Shown in pieces: positions 46,301 through 59,100 of a stretch of 64,000 bases of DNA. Numbering within the stretch: the first letter of the stretch is position 1; each line of letters starts with the position of its first letter. Source of the DNA: Polytrichum commune (lineage: Eukaryota > Streptophyta > Polytrichopsida > Polytrichales > Polytrichaceae); NCBI GenBank assembly GCA_950295325.1, contig OX485804.1, positions 24,056,001-24,120,000 of the forward strand. The letters run 5' to 3'. Under the pieces are notes generated by a model. The model did not search any database. It was not told the DNA's origin and saw only the letters and a program-made list of their open reading frames with translations. The position numbers and the translations under genes were made by a program.

Positions 46301-48230
46301 TATAGATGGCACAAAAGCCACATGATTAGTGGTCTATCATATTTGAGCATTAGGGGGTTTGTCTTTGGAATGATTCTTTTTTTGTGTGGAGTGTATGACG
46401 TTTGCAATGGCATCCAAGTATGTGGCTAGGTCTCCATCTTTATGTATGAGACAATCAAGTGGTGTGGATCTTTGATGATTAAAAATTCTCTTGTGAACCA
46501 TTTTTGGTATTTTTGTTTAGTAGATTTGTATATTTTTCTATTGATGTTTTGCAATTTTGGAAGGTTTGTACACTGGTAATTTTTTGAGCTTTTGCCTAGG
46601 CATTTTTTTGCTATGTTAACTATGTTGTCCGATCAATTATGTGTTTCTAGAGGGTCGTAAGTGGTGGGTGGCAAGGTTATGTTGCGAGAGGTTTTTAATT
46701 TCTTGAATTTCTAATCTAAGGTGCCAGTTAGGGGGTATTGTGAGTGTGATGGCTCTTATGGCCTTTTTTACAAGGTGGTAGGAGTTGAATTTGTTTCAAC
46801 TGGTTTTGTAGTTTATGGGGCAAGAAACTCTTTGACGTTTTGTTTATGTGGTGAGGTTGTGGCACATGTTTGTTTGGCATAGTCACTTATTAAACTTATA
46901 ATGACTAGTATTTTTGTGTGGTTTTGTTGATTTTTAGAGGGTGAGGGGAGTGGCTTGTAGTAATATGGTATGTTGTTGATGTTAAAGAAGTTTAATTCAT
47001 TAAATTTAGTAAGGAAAACTTGGATATTCGTTTCCGGAATGGGGTATGTAAACTGGAGGGTTGTGTTAGTTGGTAATGTAGGAGGTTTATGGATTGCAAA
47101 TTGGGTTGGGAGGTGGAGGGTTAATGGGGAAGTGCCCGGAATTGAGGTGTAATTGTGTATTGGTGCAACATACTTTGTACATTGACTAAGAGTTGGGGGT
47201 ATAGAATATGTCTACGAGGCTAGCGTGATTATAGTTGGGTTCCCCTTGTCTTCAAAATGTTGATGTATTGGGGATTGGTGTAAATTGAAAGTTGGATGTA
47301 AACATTTGTCGTTCTTTGTCCTCATTGGTTGGTTGAATTAAAGAGTGTTCATGACGGCATTCAATGGGGATTATGTCTCGATTAGAATCTCATATGAGGA
47401 TTGGGAAGTGTGTTGAGTAGGTAGTTAGGGTTTGTTTAATTGTTTGTTGGATATCAAATATTGTGTGTATGTCTTCTTTGTGTGTTGGCATCTATAAATG
47501 GATTTTTAGTATGGGGTGAGAGGTTTATTGGCTATTATAATAATTTGTAGGTAAGGGATGAGTTTGATAGGAGTTGGTAGTTTGGTGATACTAGACAAGG
47601 CGATTGATTTGTGTTTCATAGTGATTAGTCCTCCTCTTGTTGGGGCGTATTATTTGTAAGGGCGCCTAATGCATGTGAGTGCATCCAGTGTGTGTTGTTT
47701 ATGATCTTATATGATGGAAATTGCATATCTATATATCTTTGTAGTGTTGTTGATGTTGGTGGTGGCTTGTGTAGGTTGTGGTTGTAAATTTTATTTTTAT
47801 TTTTTATTTAAAAAAAATTAGTTCAATGTGGGACCACTTTGATGATTTGGATTTGTTCTTGAGTTAGGGTTAGGTATAGGAGCGGCTAGGGGCAATGTAC
47901 CTCATAGTGAGTGTGAGGAGTATTGTTGAATAACTTTAGGTGCTTATTTACGGGTTGAGAGAATGCAAATTGGTTTAGATCCTTGTTGATGGTTGGTTGT
48001 GGAGATATTGTTGAGATTATCGGGTTGGCACTAAGGAGATTGGTGACAAGCTTGGTGATGCGGTTTGGTGGAACGACTTCGGAGAAGGTTTTGCTTGTGG
48101 CAACATCAGGGTTAGGAAGAGGAAGTCATGTAGATTTGGTATGTATATCGATGGATTGGGGATAGATAGTGCGGAATGACATTGATGTGTTATGTAGGAT
48201 AGCAAACATATTTGTGTCAGTATTGGTGAT
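43335..48230 (-). mobile_element. Decayed LINE (non-LTR) retrotransposon: endonuclease, RT, RNase H
   Basis: On the minus strand, broken blocks follow LINE order. An APE-type endonuclease remnant lies at about 47,650-47,250 (an RGGLIT..HKS block, then a worn DSNRDI). The RT approach KDKSPGPYTIPNDILKVL is at 46088-46321. The RT core NYKPIGLACTVYKLF, YIYFKNAFGFID and RGDIMSPYLFIIFLETLL spans 46024-45474. A terminal RNase H starting SYYTDGSFTPSDREGKG is at about 43,700-43,335. Many stops and frameshifts separate the blocks. The coding strand is strikingly rich in A and C, so the plus strand reads G/T-rich. The 5' limit is set by the composition change near 48,240. No target duplication or clear poly(A) tail was identified. 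Confidence 0.85.
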
Positions 48231-48239
48231 GGTTGAGCA

Positions 48240-48570
48240 AACCATACACAACAAAAAAATCCTACATCTCAAACAATCATGACGATTACATCAGAAAGAA
48301 ACAAAGCGCCAAATGATACAAGCAAACCAACCCCACAATTTGGCACACCAACCTCCTCAATCCTACCAAAAGAAACACCTCAAACCTTGCATAGTACAAA
48401 CACAACCTTAACCCCTACCTGACACCAAAACCGCCACACCAGTTGATACGGATCGCCACTCCTTCCACCCACACACCGCCATCTTCAATCACATACAAAT
48501 ATCAACAAACCCAACAACCAAAACACCATCATCAAGCCTACCAATTTACAATTGCAAGGATCAGGATAGA
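48240..48570 (+). other. A/C-rich stretch in opposite orientation to the LINE
   Basis: Composition flips sharply: left of about 48,240 the plus strand is G/T-rich, right of it A/C-rich. This could be the 5' part of a LINE of the same family lying head-to-head with the main copy, such as an inversion made during target-primed reverse transcription. No domain can be read, so it stays an inference. Confidence 0.3.
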
Positions 48571-48597
48571 GACGTGTATTTGCCACTCCTAGCCTCA

Positions 48598-49760
48598 TGG
48601 CCGATTTACACTACGGTGGAGAAGTCTACCGGTCATGAAAAAAAGGGCATTTCTCAATTGTGATTGGTCGAAAATGCAACTCTTGACCGGTGGGTGTTTA
48701 CACTAGGTGAAGAAAACAATGGTGGTGAACTTTTGTCATGGATGATAAAATGACATGGTCGCCTACATGACGGCACTTTTTGGAGTTGGGCTTCTCCGGA
48801 GGAGGAGTTTCTTGTCCGGCCTCAAGAGGCCGGAGAAGCCCAACTCAATAATTTTTTTTTTTTCAAAAACAGATATGGACCGTAGATTTCACCGTACACT
48901 CTATTGGAATACAAAGTCTTAATTTTGTATCTTTCTTGCTCAACATGGGTCCAAGCAAATGACATAAATAAAAAAAAGTAGGCTTACTCACCGTACACGA
49001 TCTTTGAACATTTTTGCATTATATGATCCAAGAAGAAATTGTGACACATATCCACTTGGCTGGTCAAATTTCCACACCACCCTCTCCTTGCTCCCAAACA
49101 AAAAATATGCCATCATCATAATTGAAGCATTATGGTGATACATGATGGTTTTTTATATCGCCATAGTTGAAACGATAAAATACTTCAAAACCATAAAGAT
49201 CATAAGAGAGCATAAAATCTCTCTTCTTCGATTATCCATGATTGAAGATCAAAGATAAGAAGAGACAAATTGATGAGGATGATTAAGAGGAGAACATGTC
49301 TTAAATAATACCAAAGAGTAGTGCTTTGTCCAATGTGTATGGGTTTTCCCCTCTTCATTCTTAAACACCCAAGGAGACATTTATTTCCTACATGGGCCAA
49401 ACTTGACAATTGGCAATTTGGCAATTTTCATTATCTTTTGAATAAAATTGAACATTATATTACACAATTCTTATGAACACAATTCTTGTTGAAATCTTTT
49501 CATACAATGTGAATGTAGAGAATTATGGTTTTTTATCACAAAAAATCTTCACCATTAGGTGAACTTCTCTTCACCGGTGGACTTCTCCGCTAAACTTCTC
49601 CTCTAGGTGTTTAGACTTCAACCAGTCAAGACTCCTTAAGAAATATTTTATTGCCTTTAATTCTTCTCCGGCACATCCACCATTTGCCTCATATAACCAT
49701 GTCTTGGCCAAGCATTCTTGACCGACCGGAGGCCTTCTCCACCGTAGTGTAAACCAGCCC
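48598..49760. mobile_element. Non-autonomous TIR transposon, 1163 bp, TSD TCA
   Basis: The inverted ends read TGGCCGATTTACACTACGG on the left and GGGCTGGTTTACACTACGG on the right, followed on both by TGGAGAAG. TCA flanks both sides (48595-48597 and 49761-49763). The TTTACACTA core links it to the 28645-29776 element, although the interiors do not match by eye. No transposase is present. An inner inverted pair TTGGGCTTCTCCGG/CCGGAGAAGCCCAA lies at about 48,784-48,842. Confidence 0.82.
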
Positions 49761-49763
49761 TCA

Positions 49764-50306
49764 CCATCACAACAAACCCTATTGTAATGTACTAAAGCAA
49801 ATGCATAACTCCTCCAACATTCTCAAGAGGCGTGTCCATAAGTGAATTGTTATATGTTTATGTAACTATCTCATACATAAATTGATGTGGACGAAAGGGG
49901 AACGAGGTTGTTATGAGTCGATTGACATACTTGGAGCAACTTAATTTATTAATTATGGGACCTCGTTTGATTGTGATCATATGTCCAACAACGCCCATGT
50001 CATCTTATGCCCATGGGGCACTTTTTGAATGGGGGTAAATTGTGGGGACTAAATGTTTTAAAATACGTTAGTTTGGTGTCCTAGTCACTACTACATGAGA
50101 GCGGCATGCTTGATTTTGCCACCAAAAATGTCTCCTGGTTGCAAACAAAAAACATTGTCCCTCCATGTATAACATATTCATTATTCACGTTTGAAGTGGG
50201 TTCAACACCTAGTATCCCCATCTCCACATCCAAAAGCTTTTCACCATAAGATAGATGACTTCATCTTCCTAGAAGTTGAATCCTCTAGAATTTGATATCG
50301 TAAAGG
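49764..50306. other. Intergenic, nothing recognised
   Basis: AT-rich DNA with no ORF of note, between two transposon-derived pieces. Confidence 0.5.
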
Positions 50307-50373
50307 ATAATTTCCATGTAGACCGCTCACCCACTAGAACCTTGTGGGCGAGCAGTCTAATGGAAACTAACCC
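50307..50373. repeat. TIR-only palindrome of the array MITE family
   Basis: Imperfect inverted repeat: the arm TTTCCATGTAGACCGCTCACCCA faces an arm that, reverse complemented, reads TTTCCATTAGACTGCTCGCCCA. The arms match the ends of the MITE in the 684-bp array, with almost nothing between. Confidence 0.7.
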
Positions 50374-50706
50374 TTAGGGACCCAATCTCCAATGGTGAAC
50401 AAACTGATTTTTGGGCAAGAAAAGGTAAGTACATTCACTGGTAAGCTTTTACATAAGCGATGTCATTTTAACTCATTTTTCGTGCCACCATCTCCACATC
50501 CTAATGGTGCACGGTAACGGTTACTGGTAATGGTACTTGGTGGTATACCTTCAACAAATTGCTACCCACAAGATGCCAGATGCCATCTCTCCCAGAACCT
50601 CAATCCTGTGGGTGGTTTTGAAATCACCCCCCCCCCCCCACCTCCAAGAAACCCAAATCCACTAATCCTGAGAGAATTTTGTGCATTCGTTTTTTGTCAA
50701 TAGGTA

Positions 50707-50920
50707 CACTAAATATGATAGATAGTATTACTTGCTATTTGGAATTACACAATGCTATATCTATTTATTGTATATCTTATTTTTTCCAATCAATGTTAAA
50801 TTCATAGTTTGGACATTATAGAATATTAACAATTTTACTTGGTAAAAGTTAACATCAATGGTAAAAAAATTAGCAATGTGTAAATTCAAATAGTAAGTGA
50901 CACTAATATCATATTTATTG
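50707..50920. mobile_element. Second, shorter TA-type MITE
   Basis: The left end CACTAAATATGATA follows TA. The right end, reverse complemented, reads CAATAAATATGATATTAGTGTCAC. The ends match the 33139-33493 element, but the right TA is mutated to GA. Confidence 0.6.
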
Positions 50921-50931
50921 GACTTAGGGCG

Positions 50932-53120
50932 CATTTCCATGTAGGCTGTTCACCCACCAAATTCTAGTGTGAATAAGGGAAAACCCGCCCAAATGCAAAG
51001 GGAATTTGGTGGGTAGAATTCGTATGTGCCAACTAGCAACCCCCATCTTGTCAAATCCAAGCCCACCTACTATTCTCCTCCTCCTTCTAAAATATTAGGT
51101 GACCAATACTTGTAAGTTAGAGGTTTTTTAATGGATGCGTGGAAGTCTAGCAGCCCATGTCCATGGCCGTCCACATTCTAGTGGATCATCATAATGTGGT
51201 TAGATAACAACTTGTGCTTAACTACATGCAAACACCTCCGACCCATTATTTTCTAGAATCTAGTGGGTGAATGGCCTAATGAAATCTCACCCTTACCTGA
51301 CTTTTATATAGTAGGCTTGTCTCAATGAAGTCATGCCTGGGCCATATTGCCATTGGCGTTCAATCGCATGTCACAACATCCTTATGTAGGAAGCATTGTT
51401 TGTGGTTTTACAAACACAATCATTCAACAAATATAATGCCGCTCAAAAGGTTAAATCAACTTGTAGTGATCAAGTAGAAATGTATATTGATATAATTCAA
51501 ATATATTGGAACATGTTGGAATGGTTGACATTGGTGTTGAAGAACACTAAAAACTCAAAAAAAAGAATTGGTTGCATTGTCAACACAAGCAACTATACGA
51601 TTAGATTATGGTTGAGTTTCCATGTAGGCCGTTCACCCACCAAATTCTAGTGTGAATAAGGAAAAACCCGCCCAAATGCAAAGGGAATTTGGTGGGGTAG
51701 AATTCGTATGTGCCAACTAGCAACCCCCATCTTGTCAAATCCAGGCCCACCTACTATTCTCCTCCTCCTTCTAAAATATTAGGTGACCGGTGCTTGTAAG
51801 TTAGAGATTTTTTAATGGATGCGTGGAAGTCTAGCATCCCATTTCCATGGCCTTTCACATTCTAGTGGATCATCATAATGTGGTTAGATAACAACTTGTG
51901 CTTAACTACATGCAAACACCTCCGACCCATTATTTTCTAGAATCTAGTGGGTGAATGGCCTAATGAAATCTCACCCTTACCTGACTTTTATATAGTAGGC
52001 TTGTCTCAATGAAGTCATGCCTGGGCCATATTGCCATTGGCGTTCAATCGCATGTCACAACATCCTTATGTAGGAAGCATTGTTTGTGGTTTTACAAACA
52101 CAATCATTCAACAAATATAATGCCGCTCAAAAGGTTAAATCAACTTGTAGTGATCAAGTAGAAATGTATATTGATATAATTCAAATATATTGGAACATGT
52201 TGGAATGGTTGACATTGGTGTTGAAGAACACTAAAAACTCAAAAAAAAGAATTGGTTGCATTGTCAACACAAGCAACTATACGATTAGATTATGGTTGAG
52301 TTTCCATGTAGGCCGTTCACCCACCAAATTCTAGTGTGAATAAGGAAAAACCCGCCCAAATGCAAAGGGAATTTGATGGGGTAGAATTCGTATGTGCCAA
52401 CTAGCAACCCCCATCTTGTCAAATCCAGGCCCACCTACTATTCTCCTCCTCCTTCTAAAATATTAGGTGACCGGTGCTTGTAAGTTAGAGATTTTTTAAT
52501 GGATGCGTGGAAGTCTAGCATCCCATTTCCATGGCCTTTCACATTCTAGTGGATCATCATAATGTGGTTCAATAATAACTTGTGCTCAACTACATGCAAA
52601 CACCTCCGACCCATTATTTTATAGAATCTAGTGGGTGAACGGCCTAATGAAAACTCACCCTTACATGACTTTTATATAGTAGGCTTGTCTCAATGAAGTC
52701 ATGCCCGGGCCACATTGCCATTGGCGTTCAATCGCATGTCACAACATCATTATGTAGGAAGCATTGTCTATGGTTTTACAAACACAATCATTCAACAAAT
52801 ATAATGCCGCTCAAAAGGTTGAATTAACTTGTAGTGATCAATTAGAAATGTATATTGATATAATTCAAATATATTGGAACATGTTGGAATGGTTGACATT
52901 GGTGTTGAAGAACACTAAAAACTCAAAAAAGAGAAATGGTTGCATTGTCAACACAAGCAACTATACGATTAGATTATGGTTGAGTTTCCATGTAGGCCGT
53001 TCACCCACCAAATTCTAGTGTGAATAAAGACAAACTTGCTTAAATGTAAAGGGAATCTCGTGGGGTAAAGTTCGTATGCGTCAAGTAGCTACTCCCATAT
53101 TAAATCCGGACCCACCTACT
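50932..53120 (+). repeat. 684-bp tandem array, three units and a partial fourth, built on a MITE
   Basis: The marker TTCCATGTAGG..GTTCACCCACCAAATTCTAG starts at 50935, 51618, 52302 and 52986, giving periods of 683, 684 and 684. Each unit holds a ~360-bp MITE with inverted ends (AGGGTGAG.TTCCAT.TAGGC and CTAGAATCTAGTGGGTGAA) and a ~320-bp spacer. Units 1-2 and 2-3 are nearly identical. An 84-codon ORF in the spacer (51396, 52080, 52764) recurs only because the unit is repeated. The fourth unit fades near 53,120. Confidence 0.93.
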
Positions 53121-53129
53121 AACCTCCTC

Positions 53130-56100
53130 CTCTTGGTTACCAAGGATGGAGTTCTAGAGCAACATTGGATCTCTTGAGACTTCAACTGGTCATAATCAGT
53201 CCATTAACTGACACTTGTAGGTTAAAGATTCTTTAGTGGGAGCATGGAGGTTTAGCAGCATGTGTCCAAGATTTAAGATAGTATCGTGATTTGTGATGGT
53301 AAGAAGTTTAGGCTTCATATAGAATATACCAACCTTAGTCCAAATTAATCAGTGTTTAGATAAAGTTGGATTGTCATTCAATTGATTGGCGTGTTGTACT
53401 TTTGAAAATTCTAGACTTCCTTGCCTCTACATAAGCCATATTGGACTTTACATTAATTTGAGAGGGCATTCAAACATGATCATGTTCATCAATTAGGACA
53501 TCCAAGGCATGTCAGAGCTCACTTTGCAACTCCACATCTTCATGTAAATCATTTTCAACATGCGACTGCATCAATTTCGTCTTCATGACAACATTCATGC
53601 ATACATTGGAATCGTCTTCTCCAACGCTATAATTTTCCTTTGTCACCACCTTGTGCACTAGAATCATCAATCAATGTGTGATCATAGGCACACTCCTCGT
53701 CCTCCTCTATACTTCTAAATAAACGAGCCTCAATAACTAGCCCTACCATACAAGTACAAATGTTGTACATTTCTAGAGGTCATCCATACATGTATAAAAT
53801 TACGAGCTACAATTTGTGTAGCATATGAATACATAGTTTGAAAAAGTTCTAATTAACATCCCTTCTGTGCATCTCTTGTACGCTCATATGTGTTATGAAA
53901 GGTGCACCCCTGGATATATAGGCCGCACTTTAAATATAATGGTACATGGTATTTTCAACCCATGCTAACTTTCAACCCACAGTAATTACAGATGTAAAAT
54001 TTGCAGCTTCTTGCATCATCTCATCAGTCAATGCACGACGATTCAGCATGCTAGACTCATGAGCTCGGATTTCTTTTGAATGACGTTTCCACAAGTTTTT
54101 GATTCAACTGTGGCGAATCAAAATTGAGATCATGCTGGTGCACCAGACTCAGGTTGCCACAAAATACAACAATGGATCTATTGCCTTTCTGACTTGGTCT
54201 ATTTCCTGTCCATATATTAAACCGGAGTAATTGTTTCCATCCGCCGAGGCCGCTTTGTGACCAGTTAAATTATATTAAGCTCCCAACACAAGCTGCAGCG
54301 TGTCAATGTGGAATGGAGTAAAGCAGCTTGTAAGGATGGAGGTCCTTCCTTCCTTACACACACCTGACCAGCCCGCTCAAAAGCCACCTTCAAACACTTA
54401 TACCATCTTGGCAATGCCCAGAAGGAGGAATCGGTATGAAGCTTACTTACAGGGAACAGAAGAAGTAGCCCACAAGCACACTTTCTCATACATATCACTT
54501 ATGTTCTTGCACGGGTCTCACTTCGGATTTCTCATTGAAGTTTGAAAGTCCACGTTGCTCAAACACATACTGTCTCAACAACTTCTCAACCAACTTCACA
54601 TAGTGAGACTTCACAGTGTAAGTTGACCTTATTTTTCTTATGGGAAAGCCCCTGGGCCACTCTTTCCCAGGAAAATCCATCCTATGGCCTCGTCATGCAG
54701 TCAAGGTGACAACACTTTGAGATGTACATTTCTTTGAGTTCCAACAATAGATTCATAATAGTTTCATGTGAGATTCATAGCAGTTTCTTAGTGAATGGCC
54801 GACCAAAAAACATGTGATAGCATGTGAGAAGAAAGGTCCTCAAAGTCAATGATGTTAGCTAATTAGTAATAGTTTCAGCTAAAAGAAAACTTCACTAGCT
54901 TAGAAAGTTCCAAAATCCAACTTGAGAGAATCCACCAACAAGTGGAATCAAACTCATAAGATCTGGGGTTTATTTACATGAGGTGCATGAAGTTTATACA
55001 ATCCCGTGACAACATATTGAATGAGATTTTACTCGGTCCATGATATTGAGTTGATATGTAGCACAACCTATTACAAGGAAGAAGTGCAAACATATTCATA
55101 TGTGGGAAGATTGTTTAGACATATGTGGTATGTAATTGGATCTAGGTCATTAAAAAGAACTTGAATTGCCCTATGATTCATCTTACGAATAAGAATGGTC
55201 CAATTGGAAGAAATGACTGATAGATGGGCTAATTTTAGTCGAGACCGCTTTCAACAACTTAAATTTAAAATGCCAATATGTGATCTTGAGCCCTTTGGTA
55301 TGACACCTTGGGCTTTAAATGCACTTGGACATTTTGAGGACAAAAAATCAAGTGATTTGAACCTATGAAATTGTTGAAGGCAATCAAGACATAATTATTG
55401 GATTTTAATCTTACAAGTGTGAGTTGTTTGTAGTATATAGATGTTCATAATGTTTTGTGCATGTCCACACATCATACATGCATATCATAATAGTTTCATG
55501 GGAAGTGGTGTCAAATGTTGGCAACATTGGCAACTTTATTGGGGAGTGAAGGAAATGATGAATTTTCAATCAAGTTAATGAACTTTGCAAGAAAAGCTAC
55601 TAAGAATCTCTTCATTAACGCAAAGCCAATACTTCTACCCAATTTTTTTTTTTAAATCAACCATTCACTTGCATGTGGTTCTTTTCTTGGGATGCTTGCA
55701 AATGCCCTAACTTCTAAATGTTGCATGCAATAGGCCCAAAGCTCCAACTAAATAGACGGACATTGAAAAAAATGAATTTAGAAAACCATAACAATGGATG
55801 TGTTGCATATGCCAATCAAGATTGATATACAAAATTGCAGCCCCACCACACTCAACTTGTAATGTGAAATCAATAGGTGAAATTGGAAGAAAGAAGGCCC
55901 GGCTTAGATTGCCATACATTTGGTGAGGTGTCGCCACATGATTTGTTGAATCGTAGATAAGTGTAAATTTAGGCACATGACATGAACGAATGGTGCAATC
56001 CCTTGCTCATAGAACTTATCTCCTAGGCTACTCTTTATACCCTTTTGGAGCCATTTTCAAGAGAAGATGTGTCATGACCCCTTCGTGACCATCTTGTAAC

Positions 56101-59100
56101 TTTTGACAAAATTGAGTGTCATTATGGATAGATGAATTATACAAACAAAAGTTTACATGAAACGTGGGTCATACTTAGAGTGCTTATTATTGTGGTTGTG
56201 TGGTTCCATTACATGCACCCAAGGGGGTTTTCCCACTCTCCTTTTTCATGGTATTGTAATTTTGTGGCAATTTAATAAACTTGTTAACATTTTTTTTTTA
56301 AATCTTTGAAATCCAATGTTTGGGGACGTATTTTGTCTTTAGTATGATAGCTAGAAATTCTTCAATTCTTGAAAATACTCTAAATTCAAATAGGCTTGGC
56401 CCACCAACCTTGTGGCTCGCAAATAGACTAACGCCATAGGAACAACAATTAAACTGAGACCTAAACTCTTGTGAGGCCAAGATTATAGAAGGAATCACTC
56501 TTAGAGCATGTGTTTAAGTATATGTCCAAAAACATGAGATGCAAGCTATGGTATTATACAAGAATAGAACTGCCTATGAAACTCATGATTTTTCCTTGTG
56601 TTTCACCCTCAAAATAACATTTAATAAAAAAAATACCTAATATGAATATAATGCAATAGGTTATGTAGACTTGATACAATCAAGGGGTACATATTAGTAT
56701 GTAGTAATTGTCATTGGAATAACTATAATTAGTATAATGGTCCTATAGTTAAAAAATACTTTATATTTTCCCTAAATTTAAGTTAAGTGGAGTTAACTAC
56801 CAATGTGACCATGAAACTATTGTCAAGTTAGCAAACCTCTTTGGCAGTCCTTAAGAATGGTTGAAGATTGATGAGCTGTATGAATGATGCTCCAATCTCA
56901 AAGACAATATGAATCAAGTTGTTTATTCAATTTTTGACATCATTATGAATGTAGTTATTAGGGGGAAATGGGTTCAATTAAAGCGAGGCAATTTGCAAAC
57001 ATTAAGTTTTCAAATTCATCTTAATAATTTATCATGAGCCAATGGAAATCATTTAAACTTGTGATGTAACATACACATTTGAATTTGAACTCAAGGACTT
57101 CACTTAGAAAGTTTAGCAAAGAACGTGGAAAGCAATATAGTGTGGCACATATTACATATGAAGAAAAATTTAAAAACTATTTAGAAAAAGAAAGGGTACT
57201 CCAAAATGGGGGGGAAATGTATTATAATTCAGATAGGGTTGTGAGTATGTGGGGTTATTATACTTTTCCTAGATGTAATATAGGTCCTCGAATAATGAGT
57301 GTCGATTTTCAAATTGCAATGAAAATATGAATCGGTTGGGTTGAAATGAATGGATGAAACCATTGAATTTTTGTCCATTTTGGATGTAGACAAGGTGGAT
57401 GATGAGGGTCTAGTCGCCAATGTCTTCCCCTCTCTCATTGTTTCCTAAGGTTTCCAAGTTCTCTCTACATTGTAGCTAAGGGTTTTGTTTTTGTTGTGAG
57501 AAAGGTTTTAATCTTGGTTTAGAGTGTTGGAGTGGTTGAAGGTTTTGTTGTTTTTGAGTGTTTGGTTGTTAGATTAGAGTAATATTGCAACATGAGGTTA
57601 TTTTGTGGCTAAGGGCCTTGTTGCAAACATTATGACTATTGTGTGATCAAAAGTTGAAGGGTTGTGCATTTAGGACTTCAAATATGTGAAGTCTCAGTTG
57701 GTTGTTGTTGTGCCAATAAACAACTTGGTGGTGATGAAGATCGAACTCTTTTATGTTGAAGACGAGGGTGCATCGCCAACACACTTTGGTTTCACGAGCT
57801 CCATGCAAGTTAAGACATACCCAAATCAAAGATTTGAGCATACCAACCCAAATACTCATTCCTTGTTGGATGGCTAAACCCTTGTCTCCAAGGAACCAAT
57901 GTACATGTTGGTTCGCCCCAACCCAAATCAAAAGGGTCCTTTTTTTTTGAGAACAAGAGGAGAACTTCCTTTCTCAACACATTGCCGCACATTGTGGTTG
58001 ATGCAGGCGGGTTTCATGGAGTTGCGTTGCCACTTTTCTTTAGGGTTTTGTCCTAGGCTAGAAGGTGTTGCTTTTGGTGCTTCTTTTTGGTACATGGAAT
58101 ACATGCTAGGGCTTGAGGAAGACTCAATGGGCATTTTGGAACTTGGAGTGTTCTTTAAACGCTATGGAGTCAATGCTCCATCATTATTTTTACACATCTT
58201 TAAGCCCTAAACTCTAAACAAGTATGATCATGTACGCCATTTTAAAATGGTTTTCATGCGAAGTTTCATGTGTTTGTTTGTGTTTGGTTTTGTGCTTTGG
58301 ATGTAGATTAACCCTAGTGTTTTTATTTTGTCATAGGTATGACCGTATTGAGTTAAACATTATTAAATTATACTTTGAGCTCAACAAAGAGGTCTTCCAT
58401 CTATTTAGTTTGTAATCTTGTTTATTGATGTCTATATTGTGTGCATTGTATATATGTGAATTTAAATGTTGCCTATTGTTTTCCTAGTTGTGGATTTGGC
58501 TAGACCTTGTACTTTTAAACTCGTTACATTATATGCAGGTGTGATTGTGTTAAAAAATTATTGGTGTTTGTTGTTGTTCAAGTTTTTGAATCATGTGACT
58601 TCTTTTTTCCAAGTAAGGGTGTTGTAAATGGAGATGCTAAAAACATTACAACGAATAATACCTTGTTTAAATTGGTTGTTTTAACAAATCAAAAAATTAA
58701 AGGGTGCCAAGAATTGATCTAACTTAGAGAAATTTCCCCACTATAATATCATAAGTTCTTATGTGGTGACATTAAAATACATGGACTGACCTCCCCAAGG
58801 TCCTAAATAGATCATGACATAATCAAGCCCACACCTATTCACATGTGGGTTTGCAACTCTAATGAGGGGTGAAGCATCTCTCATTCATGCCAACCCCCAA
58901 TTGGCATCATACCCCTTAACATAGGTAATTAGGACTTACAATGACTTTCAACTAAGTACTACCTAGCTAAGTTTATACGATGTGACCAAGTTTGTGTGCT
59001 AATTGAAGTACCCACAAACACCTCAGTTCTTAGAGATTTTCCAAAAGACCAATTCAATCACTTATTTTCCAACTTTATCTAAAGTGTTGTAAAGAAGTCA

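Noticed and set aside
51396-53018. Three identical 84-residue ORFs as a gene family
   Set aside because: They repeat at exactly 684 bp because the DNA unit is tandemly duplicated. There is no domain, and part of the ORF is MITE terminal sequence.
54265-54700. Trihelix/Myb-like transposon gene on the minus strand
   Set aside because: Short adjacent ORFs give a vague resemblance only; no tryptophan spacing could be confirmed.
57899-58210. 103-residue plus-strand ORF
   Set aside because: No domain, no splice context, and composition like the surrounding intergenic DNA.
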